A stretch of 64,000 bases of DNA from Cedecea selenatireducens (GTDB taxonomy: Bacteria; Pseudomonadota; Gammaproteobacteria; Enterobacterales; Enterobacteriaceae), in assembly GCF_042138895.1 (NCBI RefSeq), contig NZ_JBHIKW010000002.1, forward strand, positions 248,001 to 312,000, given 5' to 3'. The notes beneath the pieces are model-generated. The model had not been told where the DNA came from and searched no databases. It worked only from the letters and a program-made list of their open reading frames with translations. Shown one piece after another: positions 1 to 8,421 of this stretch (positions within the stretch are counted from its first letter, which is position 1; every line of letters starts with the position of its first letter). Made by a program: the position numbers and the translations under genes.

Positions 1-119
1 TAACGTCGGTATTAATTGGCGCCAGTAAAACCAGCCAGATAGAGGATGCCGTGGGCATGCTCAGCAAACGAGGTTTCAGCGAGCAGGAACGCACTGCAAT
101 CGAGGCCATTTTGGTGTAA
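1..119 (+). CDS. aldo/keto reductase, C-terminal end only
   Basis: The window opens inside a gene whose last 38 codons, read in the frame that begins at base 3, end in TAA at 117-119. The translated tail contains TSVLIGASKTSQIEDAV followed by a Ser-Glu-Gln-Glu-Arg helix, the usual C-terminal signature of aldo/keto reductases, where the Ile-Gly-Ala-Ser loop binds the NADP(H) phosphate. The catalytic tetrad lies outside the window, so substrate and subfamily cannot be judged. In E. coli the gene before ypeC is yfeO, a channel protein, so this neighbour differs. Confidence 0.7.
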   Translation, partial: TSVLIGASKTSQIEDAVGMLSKRGFSEQERTAIEAILV

Positions 120-273
120 ACGCTTACCTTCTCTCCCTGAATCAGCCGCTAGCTTGTGCAAAAAGTGCTGCCGTCGGTGATTTAGGAATTGTGTAGTTCA
201 TCGGACTGTTTGTCGGTTTGTAATATTGTGTTAACAAGCCGCAACACGGCTAAGAGAACCAGGGAGAGAAAGT

Positions 274-600
274 ATGTTCAGGTCATTAATGCTTGCCCTT
301 GCCTTACTGGCCGCGGCGCCGATGGTGGCTAACGCGGGTGAAATTACCCTGCTGCCGTCGGTTAAGTTACAGATTGGCGACAGGGATTATCGCGGCAACT
401 ACTGGGACGGTGGCAGATGGCGGGACCGCGACTACTGGCACCGAAACTATGAATGGCGCGATCGCGGCTGGCATCACCACCGTGGCTGGAACAAAGGCTG
501 GGATCGCGGTCGCAACAGCTACGAACGCGGCTATCGCGAAGGCTGGAGAGATCGAGACGACCACCGTGGCAGAGGCCACGGCCACGGTCACCGCCACTGA
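274..600 (+). CDS. ypeC: YpeC, DUF2502 periplasmic small protein
   Basis: A 108-residue protein with a clear Sec signal peptide (about residues 1-21, ending Ala-Asn-Ala before Gly-Glu). The mature part is extremely rich in Arg, Gly, His, Trp, Tyr and Asp, with repeated Arg-Asp-Arg and Tyr-Arg-Glu-Gly elements and a His-Gly repeat at the end. This composition and the position next to mntH match the DUF2502 family protein YpeC. The function of the family is not known; the His-rich tail next to a metal transporter gene invites a metal-binding guess, which is only inference. An SD sequence (gggagag) lies 7-8 bases before the ATG. The gene converges with mntH on a shared terminator. Confidence 0.85.
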   Translation: MFRSLMLALALLAAAPMVANAGEITLLPSVKLQIGDRDYRGNYWDGGRWRDRDYWHRNYEWRDRGWHHHRGWNKGWDRGRNSYERGYREGWRDRDDHRGRGHGHGHRH

Positions 601-602
601 TA

Positions 603-636
603 AAAAAGGGCTGGATTATCCAGCCCTTTGCATTTT
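603..636. terminator. bidirectional terminator between ypeC and mntH
   Basis: A 10-bp perfect stem (AAAGGGCTGG / CCAGCCCTTT) with a five-base loop. A-rich DNA lies on the left and a T-containing tract on the right, placed between the converging ypeC and mntH genes, so it can serve both. Confidence 0.85.
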
Positions 637-656
637 ATCCGCTTTACCCGGCAAGA

Positions 657-1895
657 TTAATTGCCAAATAGCGTGCCGAAAATCAGCCACAGGTTCAGCG
701 CCACCACCACCGCCACAATCGCCCAGCCGACAAGCTTCACCCAGCGCACGTTAACCAGGTCACCCATCAGCTTTTTGTCGCTGGTAAAAATCAGCAGCGG
801 CACCAGCGCCAGGGCAATCCCGAAGCTCAGCAGAACCTGGCTCATGACCAGAATACGGGTAGGATCGAGCCCCATCATGATGACCACGAAAGACGGCGCC
901 ATGGTAATAGCCCGGCGTACCCACAGCGGGATATAGAAGCGCACAAAGCCCTGCATGACGACCTGCCCGGCGAGCGTCCCGACGACCGTTGATGACAGAC
1001 CTGCCGCGACCAGGCTAAGGCCGAAAATCGTGGCCGCCGAATGGCTCAGCAGCGGCTCCAGCGTTTTATAGGCATCTTCCAGCTCGGCAACGCCGGTGTG
1101 CCCGGTAAAGTGAAACGCCGCTGCAGCGGTCGCCATCATCGCCAGGTTGACGAAGCCGGCAATCGTCATGGCTATCGCCACGTCCCATTTGGTCGCGGAA
1201 TAGCGCTCTGCCCGGTTGCCCGCATGCAGGTGCTGGGTCAGCGAAGAGTGCAGGTAAATCACGTGCGGCATGATAGTCGCCCCCAGCACGCCGGCGGCAA
1301 GATAAACCGCCTCGGACGTTGGCAGGCTTGGGATCAACATTCCTTTGCCCAGCTCCGCAAACTTCGGCTGGGAGAATATCAGCTCAACGATGTAGGCCGC
1401 GGCCACAAACAGCAGCAGCCCGCCAATGACTTTTTCCAGCGGCTTTTGCCCGCGGCTTTGCAGCATCAGGATCAGGAAAGTGGCGATCCCGGTCAGCACC
1501 GCGCCCTGCAAGAGCGAAACGCCAAGGATCAGCTTAAAGCCGATGGCCGCCCCGATAAACTCGGCGAGATCCGTCGCCATCGCAATGATTTCCGCCTGAA
1601 CCCAGTAAATCCACACCAGAGGACGCGGATAATGGTCGCGGATTTGCTCCGCGAGATTTTTGCCGGTGGCAATCCCCAGCTTGGCGGAAAGCACTTGAAT
1701 CAGCGCCGCCATCAGGTTGGCCCACACCACCACCCACAGCAGCTGGTAGCCATAGCTCGCCCCGGCCTGAATATTGGTCGCGAAGTTACCGGGATCGATG
1801 TAGCCGATAGCGGCGATAAACGCTGGCCCCATCAGCGCCAGCCGCAGCTTGCGCGCGGTACGCCCGGTGTTGCTGTCAATGCGACTGCTTGTCAT
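657..1895 (-). CDS. mntH: MntH, proton-coupled Mn(II)/Fe(II) transporter (Nramp)
   Basis: An inner-membrane Nramp-family importer that brings in Mn2+, and less well Fe2+, with protons. The 412 residues equal the E. coli length. The two unwound-helix signatures are present: Asp-Pro-Gly-Asn in TM1 (about residues 34-37) and Met-Pro-His in TM6 (about 210-212). The protein is hydrophobic throughout, with eleven predicted helices. The start chosen gives MTSSRIDSNTGRTARK, aligning with the E. coli N-terminus. An MntR box and a Fur-like box lie just upstream, consistent with repression by Mn and Fe. It is transcribed alone, converging with ypeC and diverging from nupC. Confidence 0.97.
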   Translation of the reverse strand: MTSSRIDSNTGRTARKLRLALMGPAFIAAIGYIDPGNFATNIQAGASYGYQLLWVVVWANLMAALIQVLSAKLGIATGKNLAEQIRDHYPRPLVWIYWVQAEIIAMATDLAEFIGAAIGFKLILGVSLLQGAVLTGIATFLILMLQSRGQKPLEKVIGGLLLFVAAAYIVELIFSQPKFAELGKGMLIPSLPTSEAVYLAAGVLGATIMPHVIYLHSSLTQHLHAGNRAERYSATKWDVAIAMTIAGFVNLAMMATAAAAFHFTGHTGVAELEDAYKTLEPLLSHSAATIFGLSLVAAGLSSTVVGTLAGQVVMQGFVRFYIPLWVRRAITMAPSFVVIMMGLDPTRILVMSQVLLSFGIALALVPLLIFTSDKKLMGDLVNVRWVKLVGWAIVAVVVALNLWLIFGTLFGN

Positions 1896-1909
1896 CTTCT
1901 GCCTCTGAG

Positions 1910-1929
1910 ATATAGCCTTTGCTATGTTT
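1910..1929 (-). promoter_or_regulatory. MntR operator upstream of mntH
   Basis: On the minus strand this reads AAACATAGCAAAGGCTATAT, nearly identical to the E. coli mntH MntR box, a palindrome with CATAGC / GCTATG arms. It lies 15 bp upstream of the mntH start codon. Confidence 0.85.
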
Positions 1930-1942
1930 CATGCTATCAAAG

Positions 1943-1961
1943 TGAGAATGATTATCAAGTT
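1943..1961 (-). promoter_or_regulatory. Fur-box-like site upstream of mntH
   Basis: The plus strand reads TGAGAATGATTATCAAGTT, a good partial match to the Fur consensus built from GATAAT hexamers. It sits directly upstream of the MntR box, as in other enteric mntH promoters. Confidence 0.7.
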
Positions 1962-2147
1962 CATTTAATGCGGGGAAATTGATTTCTCTGATAGCTGAAA
2001 ACGATAGGCAGGAGGCGTGAGATGGCGATTCTGGATGCCGGTTAACGGATTAACATTCAACCAACGTGTAAGCTGTTAGCCAGTTATCCTAACGTAACTT
2101 TTAGCTTCTTTACTTAACATAGCAGAAATGTATGGTGGATCACTATT

Positions 2148-2163
2148 TTTGCGTTCCGTCACA
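2148..2163 (+). promoter_or_regulatory. possible CRP site for nupC
   Basis: TTTGC-N6-TCACA has one perfect and one partial (3 of 5) CRP half-site, about 95 bp before nupC, a gene controlled by CRP and CytR in E. coli. The rest of the 1962-2258 interval holds AT-rich promoter-like sequence and nothing else I can name. Confidence 0.4.
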
Positions 2164-2258
2164 GCTCATCACTATAGTGTGGAATTGATCTCGTTTTCTT
2201 ATTGCTTGTTACATAGAATGTGCAACGAAATTAAACCTGCCTCATATTTGGAGCAAAT

Positions 2259-3446
2259 ATGTCCCGCGTTTTGCACTTTGTTTTAGCGCTTGCTGTGGTC
2301 GCGCTGCTGGCTCTGCTGGTCAGCCCTAACCGCAAGCAAATTCGTATTCGCTTTGTCATTCAACTGTTAGTGATCGAAGTTTTACTGGCCTGGTTCTTCC
2401 TGACCTCAGACGTCGGCCTGGGCTTCGTAAAAGGTTTCTCCGAGATGTTCGAGAAACTGCTCGGCTTCGCTAACGAAGGGACAAACTTTGTCTTCGGCAA
2501 AATGAACGACGAAGGCCTGGCGTTCTTCTTCCTGAAGGTGCTGTGCCCAATCGTGTTCATTTCTGCGTTGATCGGTATTCTGCAGCATATCCGCATTCTG
2601 CCGATTGTTATTCGCGCCATCGGTACCGTGCTTTCTAAAGTCAACGGTATGGGTAAGCTGGAATCCTTTAACGCCGTAAGCTCGCTGATTCTGGGACAGT
2701 CAGAAAACTTCATCGCCTATAAGGATATTCTCGGCAAGATGTCGCGCAACCGCATGTACACCATGGCGGCAACCGCGATGTCTACCGTGTCCATGTCAAT
2801 CGTGGGCGCGTACATGACCATGCTACAGCCAAAATACGTGGTTGCCGCGCTGGTGCTGAACATGTTCAGTACCTTTATCGTGCTGTCGCTTATCAACCCG
2901 TACCGCGTGGATGAGAAAGAAGAAGACCTGCAGATGTCTAACCTGCACGAAGGTCAAAGCTTCTTCGAAATGCTCGGCGAGTACATTCTGGCAGGTTTCA
3001 AAGTGGCGATTATCGTTGCCGCTATGCTGATTGGCTTCATCGCGCTGATTTCTGGCCTGAACGCGCTGTTCGCGGCCGTGCTGGGCATCTCCTTCCAGGG
3101 CATTCTGGGCTACATCTTCTACCCGGTTGCATGGGTGATGGGCGTGCCGTCCGGCGAAGCGCTGCAGGTCGGTAGTATCATGGCGACCAAACTGGTTTCT
3201 AACGAATTCGTTGCCATGATGGATCTGCAGAAGATTGCTGGCTCCCTGTCTCCACGTGCGGAAGGTATCCTGTCCGTGTTCCTGGTTTCCTTCGCTAACT
3301 TCTCTTCTATCGGCATCATCGCGGGCGCGATTAAAGGCCTGAACGAAGAGCAAGGTAACGTGGTTTCCCGCTTCGGCCTGAAGCTGGTTTACGGTTCTAC
3401 GCTGGTAAGTATCCTGTCCGCGTCCATCGCCGCGCTGGTTATCTAA
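2259..3446 (+). CDS. nupC: NupC, proton-coupled nucleoside symporter
   Basis: A concentrative nucleoside transporter (CNT family) of the inner membrane that imports pyrimidine nucleosides and adenosine with H+. The sequence follows E. coli NupC closely, including the N-terminal hydrophobic segment, the Gln-Ser-Glu-Asn motif in the first re-entrant half (about residues 147-150), and the conserved Ser-Asn-Glu-Phe-Val-Ala segment of the second half. It is 395 residues against 400; the missing five residues map to one loop, where E. coli has a Trp-Phe-Gly-Tyr-Ser-like insert before SFQGILGY. An SD (ttggag) precedes the ATG by about 7 bases. It is monocistronic, ending at a strong terminator. Confidence 0.96.
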   Translation: MSRVLHFVLALAVVALLALLVSPNRKQIRIRFVIQLLVIEVLLAWFFLTSDVGLGFVKGFSEMFEKLLGFANEGTNFVFGKMNDEGLAFFFLKVLCPIVFISALIGILQHIRILPIVIRAIGTVLSKVNGMGKLESFNAVSSLILGQSENFIAYKDILGKMSRNRMYTMAATAMSTVSMSIVGAYMTMLQPKYVVAALVLNMFSTFIVLSLINPYRVDEKEEDLQMSNLHEGQSFFEMLGEYILAGFKVAIIVAAMLIGFIALISGLNALFAAVLGISFQGILGYIFYPVAWVMGVPSGEALQVGSIMATKLVSNEFVAMMDLQKIAGSLSPRAEGILSVFLVSFANFSSIGIIAGAIKGLNEEQGNVVSRFGLKLVYGSTLVSILSASIAALVI

Positions 3447-3461
3447 TTTTTGCGTATGAAG

Positions 3462-3488
3462 AAACCGGTGCCATGCACCGGTTTTTTT
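3462..3488 (+). terminator. nupC terminator
   Basis: A 9-bp stem AAACCGGTG / CACCGGTTT with a five-base loop and a run of seven T. It overlaps the stop codon end of the converging diguanylate cyclase gene and may also serve that gene. Confidence 0.85.
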
Positions 3489-5136
3489 ATGCCCGCGATT
3501 CGGCGGCTACCTCTGCGCCCCAGCACACTCTGTTACGCCCCTGCTGCTTAGCCAGATAAAGCCGAATATCGGCCTGGCTCTGTATCTGCTCCAGCGCGCC
3601 GTCCGGCGCCTCTTCATGGGAAGCAACGCCCAGCGAAGCCGTCACCAGCAGCGTGGATTCATCCTCAAGCTTAAGCGGCGTGTTCACCAGCATCTTGCGT
3701 ACCCGCTGGGCGACGGCAATAGCCGCATGCAGGTCGGTATCAGGCAGGTAGAGACAAAACTCCTCGCCGCCGATACGCCCGACGATGTCCTGGTTACGAA
3801 TTGCCTGCTGAATACAGCGCGTGGCGTGAATCAGCACGCGGTCCCCGACCTGGTGCCCAAAGCGGTCATTCACCTTTTTGAAGTGATCGAGATCCAGCTG
3901 AATCAGGGAGTAATCCACATACTGCGGGCTTATGCGTCCGGTCGTCTCAAAGAACCCACGCCGATTAAGGACGCCGGTCAGGTCGTCATGGAGCGCGTGT
4001 CGGTGCATTTCCTGCTGCAGCTGCCCCATATTACGAATCAGCCGGCAGATCATACGGTGCGAGCCAAGCAGGATAAGAATGACGGTCAGCCACATCAGCA
4101 TCAGCAGGATGCTGAAGCGCCCAAAATCCTCATGCAGTCCCTGCCTGACGGTCTGGATACTCACCAGAATGGCTCCTGTCCCGGTCACTTTACCGAAGGT
4201 GGCGTAGGCGTAGCCAAAGCGTAATGTTCCCCGAGACTCACCGGTCAGTTTTGCAAGAATAGCCAGCCGCTGTTTTTCGCTGAGCTGATAGCCATTTTGC
4301 GAGCCAACCGGGCGTGTTAACGGGTTCATCTTTTTATCAAAAAGCAGATAGGTGCTGTGGGTGTCTTCTGGTAAAGCGCTGGAGAGAAACAGCCGCATCG
4401 TATCCGTGGTGACGGCAATGCCAAACAGCCCAATCCACCGATCGTCAAAATCAACGGGGAGCGAGCCGTTAATCAGCGTTTTACCCGTATCAGCGATGTT
4501 TTGCCGCGTCCAGAAAGGCTCCCGCCGGGGATTAAGCATCGGTGAACCCAGCACAAACGAGCCCTGTATTTCCCTCGGGTTAGCGCTTTGGATAAGCAGT
4601 TTGTTCACATCTGGCGACAGGGAAGCAATAAAAGCGCCGGAGCGCGACATGTAATAAATGCTGGAGGACAGCCGGTTGCTCCCACCGGCCAGCGGGAAGA
4701 GATCCTGAATGTCGCGCAGCGCCTGGTATTCGCGCCGCGTTAAGCTTGCTCTCTCTTCTTCAGTCTGATTTTTAAAGGGCCGAACGCTATCGGGGATGGC
4801 TAAGCTTTGAATACGCAGCGGCGACAGCGTCTCTTTGTTGCTGGCCCGGGCAGCAAGCTGCGACAGCGGCGTGAACTGAGGCTCATGCAGCGTTTCAATA
4901 AACATACGTCGCAGGTAGCGCAGGTTGTCCATCTGATATTGAGATTTGCTTTCAAGCCTGGCGATAACGCTTTCAAGATGGCTGAGCTGGCTGGTGCGAT
5001 ACCCGTGGTTAAACAGCTCGCCCTGCTGCCAGAACATGAATGTTATCAGCAGAAACAGCGACAAAAAGCACACATGGGTTATGCGTAGTGTCTTGACCAT
5101 CGGCAGATGGAAATAGCTCATCAACGACGTGCTCAC
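3487..5136 (-). CDS. membrane diguanylate cyclase, CHASE7-GGDEF (DgcQ-like)
   Basis: Makes cyclic-di-GMP from two GTP. Of 549 residues, TM1 is at about 19-36, a periplasmic region of about 300 residues resembling the CHASE7 sensor of E. coli DgcQ (YedQ) follows, then TM2 at about 341-358 and a C-terminal GGDEF domain from about 383. The active-site motif is intact as GGEEF (456-460), and the inhibitory I-site RxxD (Arg447-Asp450) lies exactly five residues before it, so an active, product-inhibited enzyme is predicted. It starts 32 bp after the pdeA stop on the same strand, implying an operon with the opposing phosphodiesterase. E. coli has no cyclase at this position; the closest K-12 relative by architecture is DgcQ. 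Confidence 0.85.
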   Translation of the reverse strand: MSTSLMSYFHLPMVKTLRITHVCFLSLFLLITFMFWQQGELFNHGYRTSQLSHLESVIARLESKSQYQMDNLRYLRRMFIETLHEPQFTPLSQLAARASNKETLSPLRIQSLAIPDSVRPFKNQTEEERASLTRREYQALRDIQDLFPLAGGSNRLSSSIYYMSRSGAFIASLSPDVNKLLIQSANPREIQGSFVLGSPMLNPRREPFWTRQNIADTGKTLINGSLPVDFDDRWIGLFGIAVTTDTMRLFLSSALPEDTHSTYLLFDKKMNPLTRPVGSQNGYQLSEKQRLAILAKLTGESRGTLRFGYAYATFGKVTGTGAILVSIQTVRQGLHEDFGRFSILLMLMWLTVILILLGSHRMICRLIRNMGQLQQEMHRHALHDDLTGVLNRRGFFETTGRISPQYVDYSLIQLDLDHFKKVNDRFGHQVGDRVLIHATRCIQQAIRNQDIVGRIGGEEFCLYLPDTDLHAAIAVAQRVRKMLVNTPLKLEDESTLLVTASLGVASHEEAPDGALEQIQSQADIRLYLAKQQGRNRVCWGAEVAAESRA

Positions 5137-5168
5137 GGTGATTCCTTTTTAGGGCGCAAAGGAGAGCG

Positions 5169-7352
5169 TCAGGGCTTCAACTGCTGCAGAGGTTCGGGTT
5201 TCCCCACCAGATAGCCCTGCAGGAACTGGACGCCAAGCTGCAGCAGGATTTCGCGCTGCTCTTGCGTTTCGACATACTCCGCCACGACGGCCAGCGGTTT
5301 AGCCGCCGCCAGTTTGCAAATGGACTTCACGATGAGTTTATCCATCACGTCGGTGGTAATGTCGCGAACAAAACATCCATCAATCTTGATGATATCTGCC
5401 TGCAGCTTCTTCAGGCGCTCATAGTTAGCGTAGCCTGTCCCAAAATCATCGATAGCAATCTTAAAGCCTTTCTCGCGCAGCAGGGCAATATTTTGGTTAG
5501 ACGTTTCCGAGTTAGAGAACGCCTGTTCCTCCGTGACTTCAATGACCACCGCGCTGGTGGGCACTTTATAAGCTTTAAACTGAGCAACAATCTGCTGGGC
5601 AATCTCTTTTTGCATGAGCGTGAGCGGCATCAGATTGACCGAGAATCGAATCTGGTGGGTATCGTCGGGGTGCTTCGCAAGCCAGGCCAGAAGCATCTTC
5701 ACGACCATCATGTCAAAGCGTGTACTGAGGTTGAACTCGGCAATGACAGGAATAAATTTATCCGGCGTGATGTTCTGGCCGTCAATCACCAGACGGCTGA
5801 GGATTTCGTGATAGCCCTTCCCTTCGCGGTTCACAATAGGCTGCGCATAAAGCTGAAACGCCTCTTCGTCTATCGCCCGCTTAATCTTTTGCAGCAGCAA
5901 GACGCGCTCGGTGGTTTGCCCCGACACCGCCTCCAGCCTTGAGTCCAGGCCAAGCACACGCTGCACGTCGCTGGCTTTTTCGGCCAGATAACTTAATTGC
6001 CCCAGCGTACGCTGCAGCTCCTCCGGTGAATCCACAATCCCCCAGGAAGCCCCGTATTCAATTTCAAGCGAGGTGTTATTCCACGGGATTTTCTTATTAT
6101 TCAATTGCTCAACGAAATAGGTTAACCGTGCTTCAGTTTCCCCGCCGCGTAAAAATAAAAGTAACTCACTGCCGGGAAGCTGGAATATTTTCTCGCCCTC
6201 AAGCAGCCACGGTTGTAATTCTCTGGCGATGGTTTTTTTACAGTATATGCGCATCATCATGCCGTAATGTCGGCTAAGAAACTCAAAGTTAGCCATTCTC
6301 AGGCAGCAAAGTGCGCCCGTAGGATAAAGGCCAATATGCTCTTCAAGCGCGCGTAAATTAGGTAATGTGGTTAAAGGATCGGTCTGCGCCTGCAAATGAT
6401 AAATGCGCTTCATCCATTCATTTTTATGGTAGGAGGCGGCCATGTACAGCAGGCAGACGGTAAAGGAGATAAAGACCGAAAGAATAAATGACAGCGAGTA
6501 TTGCGTATTCACGCCCTGTAAAAAGCCAGTGTTATAGGTCAGCAAGACCCATGCCGAAATGCCCCACAGCAGAGAAGATAACCTGCCGCCCAGGCGACGA
6601 ATACCAAGGGTAAACAGCACAAATACAACGGGAACCAGGTAGCCGGAAATCAGCTCACTATGCCACGGCGAGCACATCAGCAGCAGGTACAGTACCCAGG
6701 CCGCCAGCCAGCACGCCGTATAAAAGCGGTGCTTATCCCGCCTGTAATGCCTTACGCAGCGCCGCCAGAAGCCTACGGCAAAATGCGGGTTCAGCAACAT
6801 ACGCAGCGGGTAATAGAACAGCGGTGTGAAAATCAATGAAGCCACGACCAGGTTCAGCACATCGACAATCATGTAGATAACCGAGCCGCCGCCGAAGAAC
6901 GGCGCAAGCTCAGGCGGGTACTCAACGACATTGCCCGAGAGATACATCAGCAGCTTGATGGTAAACGGCGCGACAAACCCAAGCCAGAAAATGCGCGGCC
7001 CCATCCCCTTATTGGGTAAGCCAAAGCGCCAGCGGCGGCCCGAATAGTAATGGGTAATCAGACTGGCAATAAGCAAAGGGAATAACAGACAGAAAATAAA
7101 TACAACGAGAGGAAACGGCGGTAAATCAAGAAGCCAGGTATAAATAATCAGCGACCCTGCTGCCAGCGGCAAAATCGCCTGTCGCCCGTAAATAATAATC
7201 ATTGCCATAATAAAGCTTAACGGCAGATAGGCGAGATAGGTTTTATGCCCGTCAACAAACGTTGTCGGTGAAATATAACGAGAAAAGGGAATGAGGAGTA
7301 AACACAACGTCAGGGCAATCGCTATTTTTCTTATCGTCTTGTAAATAATCAT
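5169..7352 (-). CDS. pdeA: PdeA-like cyclic-di-GMP phosphodiesterase (MASE1, degenerate GGDEF, EAL)
   Basis: Expected to hydrolyse cyclic-di-GMP to pGpG. The 727 residues comprise an eight- to ten-helix MASE1-like membrane sensor (about 1-305), a degenerate GGDEF domain (about 310-460, with Pro-Gly-Ser-Glu-Leu at 393-397 in place of GGDEF), and an EAL domain (about 485-725). In the EAL domain the signature is Glu-Ile-Leu (516-518), as in E. coli YfeA/PdeA. Key residues are present: Asn573, Glu605, Asp-Asp-Phe-Gly-Thr-Gly-Tyr (635-641), Lys656 and Glu692/Glu695. Domain order and position next to nupC agree with E. coli pdeA (yfeA); the membrane part is the most diverged. It is the first gene of a pair with the downstream cyclase. 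Confidence 0.92.
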   Translation of the reverse strand: MIIYKTIRKIAIALTLCLLLIPFSRYISPTTFVDGHKTYLAYLPLSFIMAMIIIYGRQAILPLAAGSLIIYTWLLDLPPFPLVVFIFCLLFPLLIASLITHYYSGRRWRFGLPNKGMGPRIFWLGFVAPFTIKLLMYLSGNVVEYPPELAPFFGGGSVIYMIVDVLNLVVASLIFTPLFYYPLRMLLNPHFAVGFWRRCVRHYRRDKHRFYTACWLAAWVLYLLLMCSPWHSELISGYLVPVVFVLFTLGIRRLGGRLSSLLWGISAWVLLTYNTGFLQGVNTQYSLSFILSVFISFTVCLLYMAASYHKNEWMKRIYHLQAQTDPLTTLPNLRALEEHIGLYPTGALCCLRMANFEFLSRHYGMMMRIYCKKTIARELQPWLLEGEKIFQLPGSELLLFLRGGETEARLTYFVEQLNNKKIPWNNTSLEIEYGASWGIVDSPEELQRTLGQLSYLAEKASDVQRVLGLDSRLEAVSGQTTERVLLLQKIKRAIDEEAFQLYAQPIVNREGKGYHEILSRLVIDGQNITPDKFIPVIAEFNLSTRFDMMVVKMLLAWLAKHPDDTHQIRFSVNLMPLTLMQKEIAQQIVAQFKAYKVPTSAVVIEVTEEQAFSNSETSNQNIALLREKGFKIAIDDFGTGYANYERLKKLQADIIKIDGCFVRDITTDVMDKLIVKSICKLAAAKPLAVVAEYVETQEQREILLQLGVQFLQGYLVGKPEPLQQLKP

Positions 7353-7550
7353 AGGCCATTGTGTTAACTTTATGTAATTGCTGAAATATTATTTTTTCGC
7401 CGGCAAGAGTACGTTTATTTATTGAGCGAATCAAGTTTCTGAAATGCTCAAAAACAAAATCTTACCTTACAGCAGAAAGAATAGAACAAGCCGACCTAAA
7501 GGGAGCGTTTTTTACCGGACGGGCGTTTGGGGAGGCGTGTCTGAAGAGAC

Positions 7551-7582
7551 AAAAACAAAAACCCCCGCCGAAGCGAGGGTTT
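7551..7582 (-). terminator. terminator of the tRNA-Ala transcript
   Basis: On the minus strand ACCCTCG-CTTCG-GCGGGGGT forms a GC-rich hairpin followed by TTTTTGTTTTT, just downstream of the second tRNA-Ala gene. Confidence 0.85.
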
Positions 7583-7589
7583 CAAATTT

Positions 7590-7665
<76 letters not shown>

Positions 7666-7710
7666 AACGGACAGGTGCTGATTTTACGGTACCAATCTGC
7701 TGGTGAAGAT

Positions 7711-7786
<76 letters not shown>

Positions 7787-7820
7787 AAACCGTAAAGACC
7801 TTGTCGTGTTGACGGGCGGC

Positions 7821-7849
7821 ATAATATGAAACCCCACATAGCGTGTCAA
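7821..7849 (-). promoter_or_regulatory. sigma-70 promoter of the tRNA-Ala pair
   Basis: On the minus strand TTGACA (7849-7844), a 17-bp spacer and TATTAT (7826-7821) are followed by a GC-rich discriminator (GCCGCCC), typical of stringently controlled stable-RNA promoters. Confidence 0.85.
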
Positions 7850-8016
7850 CGGCAATTTGTTCTTCCGCGATCAATCGCCTAAAAAGCCATCGCATCAGGC
7901 AATTCCAGGTTGCATAACATCCCGTTGTAGTTAATTCTGTCACAGTTTCACGTTAGGCAGTTCAATAAAATGAACCACTAATAAAGCCCTTTCGGCCGCA
8001 ATGAAAAGGAATCACT

Positions 8017-8373
8017 GTGCTCAAGGAAAGAATGACACCTGAAGAATTAGCCGTTATTACCGGCTACAGCCGCCAGACCATTAACAAGTGGGTTCGCAAA
8101 GAAAACTGGGAGACCTCACCTAAACCCGGCATTCAGGGAGGCAAAGCGCGGCTGATTCACATTGATGAGCAAGTCCGGGAGTTTATTAACAGCACCCGAC
8201 GAGTGACGGAGAATCCCGCGCGCTATAACGCTGCCGATGCCTCGCTTGAAAATCTGCTGGTGAATTCGGTGCAGCAAATGTCCGACAGCGAGCAACAAAA
8301 GATGTCCGCGATGCTGCTCCGCGACGGGATTGCAGGTTTACTTAAACGTCTGGGCATTAGCGATAACGAGTAA
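8017..8373 (+). CDS. yfeC: YfeC, small helix-turn-helix DNA-binding protein
   Basis: A 118-residue protein of the YfeC/YfeD family (DUF1323). The N-terminus carries a helix-turn-helix: Met-Thr-Pro-Glu-Glu-Leu, then Thr-Gly-Tyr-Ser-Arg-Gln-Thr-Ile-Asn-Lys-Trp as recognition helix (about residues 14-26), followed by a Gly-Gly-Lys-Ala-Arg wing. The C-terminal half is helical and ends in Leu-Leu-Lys-Arg-Leu-Gly-Ile. The start is GTG at 8017, with an SD (aaagga) six bases before it; it gives the same N-terminus as its paralogue. The targets of the family are not known to me; an HTH regulator is likely. Confidence 0.85.
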   Translation: MLKERMTPEELAVITGYSRQTINKWVRKENWETSPKPGIQGGKARLIHIDEQVREFINSTRRVTENPARYNAADASLENLLVNSVQQMSDSEQQKMSAMLLRDGIAGLLKRLGISDNE

Positions 8374-8421
8374 TTACGCCTGTTATTTCCTGCCGGCGTT
8401 AGGGAAAGTAAAGGAATGCAT

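Noticed and set aside
293..754. A 153-codon frame overlapping ypeC in another phase
   Set aside because: It runs through ypeC and its terminator, has low-complexity Thr/Ala sequence and no SD; ypeC has the signal peptide and family match.
4807..5088. Small plus-strand frames opposite the diguanylate cyclase gene
   Set aside because: No SD or family similarity; shadows of the real gene.
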